Source: Cladosporium sp. IMV 00045 (taxonomy: Eukaryota; Ascomycota; Dothideomycetes; Cladosporiales; Cladosporiaceae). Taken from it: DNA of 64,000 nt. Made by a program: the position numbers and the translations under genes. Shown here in pieces: positions 57,810-64,000 of this stretch. The stretch is from assembly GCA_001931905.2 (NCBI GenBank), contig MSJI02000604.1, forward strand, positions 62,001 to 126,000, given 5' to 3'. Positions within the stretch are counted from its first letter, which is position 1. Each line of letters opens with the position of its first letter. Below the pieces are notes generated by a model. The model was given only the letters and a program-made list of their open reading frames with translations. It searched no databases and was not told the origin of the DNA.

Positions 57810-59495
57810 TGAATAAAAGGGTGCAGTCGTCGCGATTCATCCACAGCGTGATGATACTGGTTCCAAGCTAAAGATGTAATTTCTTCAGGAATGCACATTG
57901 GGTTTCTTTAGATGAAAAAGCGTCAGACTGTTCATGACCGTAAGGCGTTGTGGATTAAACCTACACACGCATATGAAAAAATGGTAAAGCATTGCAAGGC
58001 TCCCTTCAGAAGTCACGACCCGCCTCAACATCACCAGATATCAAGATATGTTCAACCTTCAACCAAAGAAATAGCTGACATTCGAGTCGAAGAAAACATC
58101 GTGGCACGGCTTTTCCTCTTTTTGAAAAAGCAGAAAGGCCACATCAAGCTCCAGCAGCTTATACCAACAAGACTGGACGGCGATAGAATCGATGAGTACG
58201 GTGTGCAGTGCGATCATCGTTGACGTATCGCGCTGATCATGATCTTGAACACGGCTGTTCTTCGCAGTGTGGAACGTGCAGACAGCGTGGAAGCGGTTGT
58301 GACGGCAGTAGAAGGATCAAAGGATCGTTTGACCCGCTGAAAAAGAGGACCCATTTGCTTCAGATGCACAAGCGGATTGCAACTTTCCATGTCTTAGAGG
58401 TGCACATCATCATCGAGCGACTAGATCCGAGCAGACCAGTAATGTCGTAGAGTATGCGGGAAATTACGCATACTCACCGTCGGCACATACCGAATGCACC
58501 TCAATCGTATGAGCGCGAAATGAGCTGACTAGCTAACTCCTTTGCCACTGGGATCATCTGCTCTAGCTTGATGTCCTTGACTACTATACTATATTCACAT
58601 CCAAGCGGAATTTGACGATGGGAACCTCAAATATATATTAATGGCAGCCAAGAGATGTGTCAGCTCTGCAGCACACAGCGTGTGCTTTAGCATAGCGGAA
58701 TGCAGCGGTGACTTTCGCATCAGCATTCATCATAGCAAGTATGCGTTAACTTATATCAGTCAAGAGATCGATCGAGCTAGTCGCAGATTGCTCTAATGCT
58801 TCGACTACGTCGCAGGATTTCTTGCAACGAAGGACCCTAGCCGTGCGGTTTTATGGAACTTGGTAACATCACATGAGCAATCTGCTCCTGCCGCTTCACT
58901 TTTTATCAGTAAGATGGTTGATCCGAGGCGGCTAGCGTTGCAGCCCAGGTGTGGAACCACGCACTGTCACAAGGCATTTTAGCCCAGAGATGTAGGCGCT
59001 TCATCCACTATCTTTCCTTGAAATTCCCCTGTTAGTGTCAGGCTTGTGATATTCAGGCCCCGAAACGTGTCAAGGACAAGGCATCGACCAAAGTTCCCCG
59101 AGAATCAATCGATTGTGAAGCCACACGCACCCGGACTTCTTCAGCTGGCATTCTTGATCACCCGAAACAATCCTTTCCACTCAGATAGAGAGGTGTGCGA
59201 AGGAGACGCGAAGGAATGGCGAAGGATCTGTTGACTGTTGGTCTCCACAGTCAAAGGATCAGAGATGCCCAGCTTTCGACTGCTTGCGCCTATCATGAAG
59301 TGTCAACAGCCTTGGTGTACAGACCGCGCGGCACTAATGTCGGCGATGCTTGAACACTTATAAGAAGACCATCATTCACCTCTCCTAAGAACCGAAGAAC
59401 CATCCACTCGCTCAACCTACCTGCAGCTCTTGTCCATCTTTGGCCATCTCAACATTCGAACATCGTCAAGCAATTTCTGTCGGACACTGTGCAAC
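57810..59495. other. Intergenic, 1.7 kb
   Basis: No gene is supported. An open stretch at 57912-58223 has no recognisable features and poor codon bias. The sequence is relatively A+T-rich around 58560-58800. Confidence 0.5.
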
Positions 59496-60159
59496 ATGTC
59501 GTGAGTCCAGCAAGTCAAACGACATTCTCTTCCAGGATGTTGATTAACGTTAGCAGTCTTTACGTTTCTGCTCTCGCGACCTTTGCTGCAGTCTCGCAGG
59601 CTGTCGCACTGCCGCAAACTCCAGTTCAACCCTCCTGCAGACGCATGACTCGTCTTGCCGGCGATGGTGATCCCCACCAAAACTACCTCGAAAAGCAGGT
59701 TACTTCCAACATCGATTGTAATGAGGCAAAAACCTGTTCCATCACCAAGATCAACTCCCACACCGTTGGCTAGTCAGTCGGTGTATCAGCGAGCGATGGA
59801 GAGTTCATTACTGGAGGCTTCTCCGTCAGCAAGACCAAGACAACCGGAGAATCCAAGACTTGTGAGTTCCTGACCTGCCTGAGCTATATTATCACCATGC
59901 TAATGTCTTCTCTGTTTTCGCAGGCGGTGGCGAGGAAGGAGACACTGTATGCGTCTGGGCTACGATTCCGTACACTGCCTACACTGTCTACGACCATGTT
60001 GGAGGTCCTTACTGCGGTGCTCCGTACGACGATGATTCCTACACTATGTGGGCGCCAAACACCGATGGCACGATCAACTACAAGTGCTATGTCGACAGCG
60101 ATTGTGGATCGGAGGGCGACGAGAAATGGAACTACGAAGGCCGTGCCGGCGGTCCCTAG
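59496..60159 (+). pseudogene. Small secreted Cys-containing protein gene with an internal stop
   Basis: Best model: 59496-59500, 59536-59861 and 59924-60159, 188 codons plus stop. A signal peptide is clear (YVSALATFAAVSQAVALP). An in-frame TAG lies at 59771-59773, about 84 codons in. The frame continues past it with strong coding features (ISHTVG-type turn, then GGFSVSKTKTTGES, GDTVCVWATIPYTAYTV and a Cys-containing tail) and a proper intron. This resembles a family of fungal small secreted proteins. Either the gene is a recent pseudogene, the stop is read through, or the base is a sequencing error. Function is unknown; an effector-like or surface role is possible. If the tiny first exon is wrong, the ATG at 59537 is the start. 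Confidence 0.65.
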
Positions 60160-60346
60160 ATGATGCGTCTGTCATCTTGGGCTACGAGAAGAGCGATTGC
60201 ACGTATTTGCCAGTCAAGTTATGGCGAAGAAGCGACCCAGAGGTTCGAATTTGTCTTGTCGAAAGTATATACATGAGCGTGAATGAACTTCAATCGAGAA
60301 AGATGTGGTACACTATTCATGAATTTGCTGGTATCAGTAGAAGACG

Positions 60347-63300
60347 TCACCTCAGGCTTCCTAATTCATCCATGAGGTTGCAAAGGCTTTTAATCATCTG
60401 CGGAAGATGTTCACGAGTTTCGCCAGGACAGTTGCCCTCGAGGACTCTGCAGCGTAAGGCCATGATAGATGCCACATTTCGTACCTCACAGCATTGGCCA
60501 TCCGGAAATCGTAGAGCAGGCCTCCCCATGCCGTTATGCAAATATGCTTCCAACTGCATGCTACTCAAGTCATCCAAAAAGACATTTGATTCAATGCTCT
60601 GGGCATGCGGTCCTTCTTTGATCGGTAGCCTTTTGCTTTGCCCACCAACCGGGGTGCTCATGGCAGTTCGTCTTGCTGAGTTCTTCAGCATCATGCCGTA
60701 CGACCAGAGAACCATTATTGCGTGATACGTGATGAAAGCATCCGCACCGCGGATCTGATACGGTGGGACGTTTTTGGCGGTACGTAACAATTGAGATGCG
60801 TGCCTGGACGGAGCTGAAGTCAGTGATTTGGAAGAATTAGTAACGCAGATAGATTGGTCCAGGTGAATTGACCGTTTTTCAGGCTGACAATGCGAACAAG
60901 GCTCAACATACCAAATTGCAATTCGAGCTGACTTTCCCACACTCCAGGTCTGTAACTTTTGGTACGCAAGATGGGCCTCAGCTTCACCACACTTGCCACT
61001 GAAACGCATCACTGTATCGACGCTCACATGCAGGCTCATCATTTGAAATTGGTGTGCAAGGTGAGCTGCAGGCGGCGAGAGTTGCAGACTTTCTGCAATA
61101 GACTTGAGCTTTTGGTAGAGAGATTGGTGTCTACTATGCATCCATAACTGATGACAAGGGTCTTCGTCGATTTCATTGTCCCTGAGTGTGGACTGTTGGA
61201 TGTGTTCCCAGACTTGAGCTGAATTTCCGTAAAGGATTGCCGTACTAGCGAGACCGTGATCCAGAGACTTTGCAAGGCATGATGCTGGTCGACTGTCGGC
61301 GAGTAGAGACCTGAGGCATGCATCGTGCTTTTCTCCGCTGGCAACTCTCTCAAGAAACGCATTTCGCCATGCTTCTGCAGAAGGGGCCAGCCAGAGCTCA
61401 CGAGAGAAAGGTAACGGAAGAGTGAGTTCTGCGTAAGATATCACTGGTTGGCGGTGTTTAGCCATCGACATAAGGATGTCGTGCTCGAAGACGTGGAAGA
61501 CCAGTCTCTTGTATGATTCTTGATTGACCCAACGTCGCCATTTGTTCGTAGTTGTCTCCAGGTCATCCTCCATCAAAGTTACGATTACTTCGTATGCCAC
61601 TCTGTCAAACTTGCCGCATCGACGAAGTGCAGTCGCAATAGGCTGTAGATTGCTTTCTGCAATCTCCATCTTACGCCTGTAGCCACAAAACCCGCAAATG
61701 TCTAGCCAGATCATCGAAGCTTGGAGATATTGGAGGTCTCTAATTGCGCTGTTGTCGTCTTCAATTAATTTGTTTAAAGCCACCCGAGCAATCTCAAGAA
61801 GAACCAGACCGGTACGATTCACTTTCGGAATTCCGAAGCAGACGCAACCTGCTGCTACAAGAGCGATGAGTAGTTCAGGTCGGGCTTGTTCTGAGGAGAA
61901 CGTATAAGGGTGGATCCAAGCATCTGTCTCTAGTCGTTTCGCGATGCCGACTTTAATTAAGCTATCCAGGATAGCGGTGGATGGGAAGGTGGGCACAGAT
62001 ATGCGTGCGTCGGCCGTCGTGACCACTAGCCGGAAAATACGGTCCCGCGATTCCGAAGTGAGCTGATCAGTGATCTCCAGCTTTATTGCATGTGGCTGGT
62101 GAGGCGATGTCGCTGAACTGATCTCTTCGTAGTCAACATTTATCTGGTTATGCTCGCTGAAGGCATGGGATTTCGATTTGGGATTCCAAAGCCTGCAAAT
62201 TCATTACTATGATCCGATAGAAGGGGTTTTCGATGCATACCATGGTGAATTCTGGAAGATCAGATGGCGCTGGCGTGCATTGTCAGATGTCGAGGGTGCA
62301 GTGCCAAAGTCGAGACTCTCCAATGGTTGTTGCTCCCCAGGACCAGCGGCAGACGATGCGTGGGCATCCAAGGCTTGTTCGAATGCATTTGAAAAGTCAA
62401 AGCCAAAAATGTCGTCGGTGACAGCCCAGTCTTCGTGTTCCGGAATCATGGTTGACATGTCAGGGGGCATGTCTACCTCACCTACCCCGGCCCAGTCTCC
62501 ACTCGGCACCATGATTGATTCAAAGAAAGATGGGAAGTTTTGAAAATCTAGAGACTGCCAATCCGCTTGTGTGAAGCTCGTCTCAGTGACCAGACCTGAT
62601 GGTTTATCATTCGAGGAGGCTGGAATAACATTGTGAGTCGAAACCGCTTGTTCGGATGCCAACATAATGCCTGGGGAGGCAATGTTTGCGGGATAGACCG
62701 TTACTTCAGCGGCGCCTGCGAAGCTATTGATATCCTCGGTCTGATCAAGCGACTCGCTGGAACAGTTGACCCCTTTCTTGCGACATCTTGTACAGGGACG
62801 CTCGTCTCCTTGAAACCAGATCAGCGTTTGTGTAAGCATATCATGTAGCTCGAATACATACCGCATTTGAGCTTCGCTTTCACGCAAGCATCGCATGCCT
62901 TGCGAGCACGTTCATGAAGACGGTCTGAAGTCTTGCATGCACCATCATCAATGGCGTCGTGCGTTGCTTGGTGTCTGATGAGTAGATCCCTAAAAGAGGT
63001 TCAGTGTCTGTGTCAGCTCTTCAAGTTCTGTCCGCTTGTATGTGAATGAGCCCTCGCTATGGTAAATTATTGCGTAGAAAAACTTGGTCTGAAGCTGAGT
63101 CGTTCTTCCCGATTCTAATAGTTCGGAGAAATCGCAGACCTACCTTCTGTTGAAGCCTTTTCGACATTGTTTGCACTTGAAACCCCTTGCATTTCGATCT
63201 TGAATTCATCAGCTACTTGATCAAATTTTTCTCATTGAGCAAAAGCTACTCACGAGAGTCTAAGTGTCGATTCAAATGATCCAGACGCTCATAACTACGG

Positions 63301-63365
63301 TGGCAGACCTGACAGGCAAACGGGCTTTGTGGACCGTCAGAGGTGGGGGCAATAATATCAACCAT
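60347..63365 (-). CDS. C2H2-C2H2-Zn2Cys6 transcription factor (TF3), intact copy of TF1
   Basis: Five exons: 63365-63254, 63198-63144, 62989-62862, 62808-62241 and 62192-60347; 902 residues. Order: C2H2 finger (CQVCHRSYERLDHLNRH-LDS-H), second finger (CKQCRKGFNRR...H), Zn2Cys6 (CDACVKAKLKC and CTRCRKKGVNC), an acidic linker rich in Asp/Glu/Ser, then the fungal-specific TF domain with HVFEHDILMSMAKHR and MMSLHVSVDTVMRF, and a conserved tail (MDELGSLR). The exon-4/5 junction (a TGG codon split across the intron) is confirmed by the matching sequence in the left copy. It is a nuclear regulator that could control the duplicated transporter next to it and perhaps both PhyH/monooxygenase groups (inference). 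Confidence 0.92.
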
Positions 63366-63820
63366 AGCTCCTATTGGTGATGCTCGGGGAGAGAGAGTGG
63401 TTCGGCTTGAGTGGGAGAAGTAGGTGGCCGAACCTGTTGATCAACTTTTCAATCTATTGCTGTCGGATATGTGGGGTATGAGAGAAGGTGTCATGTGGCA
63501 AGAGTGGACCTCGGTAATCACTCCGTTGTGGCATGCTACAGTATTACACAACCCCGCAACCTCTGCCTTTGCCTGGTGTTGTCTAGAGCGCGTGGCATTC
63601 GAGCATTAGGTCAGTACTTATTGATCTACCGAGACCCTCAAAGTGCATCTCACGTGGGCAAGTCGGGAACGATTGACTGTATTACGAGGAGGATGGGTTG
63701 ACAAACGGAAGAAAATCTCAGTCTGCGTAACAAGTGAATTCTGAGAACGAGATACAGTATGTGAGTCAAACGTCCTTCACCACAACTTCGCAAAACCCCC
63801 TCCCTGGAACCGTTGGGTGT
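63366..63820. other. Intergenic: TF3 upstream region and 3' flank of the MFS copy
   Basis: Copy of 3125-3585. No gene is supported. Confidence 0.65.
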
Positions 63821-64000
63821 TCAGTGGGTCATTGAAGGGCTACCGCTTCGCTCCTTGACAGCCCATCTTCCGGTAATTCGCCTGATATCCTTCCCGAAGA
63901 AATAGACTGGGATGCCCAGCAGACCCAAGAAAGCTGTCAGACCAGCATAAGCCCCAAAGGAGCCGTCGTAGCCAGCTGTCTCAATGAATTTAGCCACGCC
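63821..64000 (-). CDS. MFS transporter 1, second copy (C-terminal part only, cut by window)
   Basis: The last 59 codons and stop of a close copy of the transporter at 3586-5511, ending RSGSPSMTH. The frame is intact as far as it can be seen, with a few substitutions (for instance RRITGRW against RRFTGRW). The rest lies beyond the window. Confidence 0.88.
   Translation of the reverse strand, partial: GVAKFIETAGYDGSFGAYAGLTAFLGLLGIPVYFFGKDIRRITGRWAVKERSGSPSMTH

Larger units (their letters stand above)
60244..64000. repeat. Segmental duplication, right copy
   Basis: Diverged copy of 1-3765 in the same orientation. Its left edge lies within about 90 nt of the stop codon of the small secreted protein gene at 59496-60159. 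The right end is cut by the window. Confidence 0.95.

Noticed and set aside
57912..58223. 103-codon open stretch on +
   Set aside because: No family, signal peptide or coding-like composition; likely chance.
1..64000. CRISPR array, bacterial operon, rRNA or tRNA genes
   Set aside because: No regularly spaced repeats, and no tRNA-like arm set or rRNA core sequence was seen; the window is eukaryotic.
1..64000. Biosynthetic cluster with a polyketide, peptide or terpene core enzyme
   Set aside because: No such core gene is present, so a catabolic reading is preferred.

Overview
This window is filamentous-fungal nuclear DNA, most likely Pezizomycotina. Nearly every gene is split by short (about 45-70 nt) GT-AG introns. 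The gene content (C2H2 plus Zn2Cys6 regulators, Pth11/rhodopsin-type membrane protein, WSC proteins, surface GT2 and GH16 enzymes) suggests a Dothideomycete-like ascomycete; that last step is inference. Exon structures were rebuilt by hand from splice signals and reading phase, and all multi-exon models below close in frame. One 20-N scaffold gap lies at 36743-36762.

Layout. (A) About 0.1-24.4 kb is a candidate catabolic cluster: a broken regulator (TF1), MFS transporter 1, a CocE/S15 hydrolase, a PhyH dioxygenase, MFS transporter 2, a cupin, an intact regulator (TF2), fumarylacetoacetase, a LigB-type extradiol dioxygenase, a FAD monooxygenase fused to an acetoacetate-decarboxylase domain, and a second CocE/S15 hydrolase. 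(B) About 24.6-35.2 kb holds a small conserved-looking protein, an aldehyde-dehydrogenase-fold protein lacking the usual cysteine, a GNAT-like protein, a SAM methyltransferase, a rhodopsin-type membrane protein and an APC permease. (C) Sparse sequence, the gap and a truncated MFS gene (36.8-37.3 kb). (D) 40.0-54.5 kb carries cell-surface genes, all on +: GH16, processive GT2, a secreted Apple-like protein and a 1538-residue hydrolase/WSC/mucin protein. (E) 54.7-64.0 kb returns to cluster-like genes: a second FAD monooxygenase, a second PhyH dioxygenase, a small secreted protein gene with an internal stop, an intact copy of TF1 (TF3), and the 3' end of a second copy of MFS transporter 1.

How the genes may work together (inference): ester or amide hydrolysis by CocE enzymes, hydroxylation by the flavin monooxygenase and PhyH enzymes, ring opening by the LigB enzyme, C-C hydrolysis by fumarylacetoacetase and decarboxylation by the fused ADC domain would form an aromatic degradation route, with MFS import/export and TF2/TF3 control. 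Three CreA-type sites in the 8.3 kb divergent promoter fit a carbon-repressed catabolic cluster. No polyketide, peptide or terpene synthase is present. Bases 1-3765 and 60244-64000 are diverged copies of one segment, so the cluster edge has been duplicated around a block of about 56 kb.
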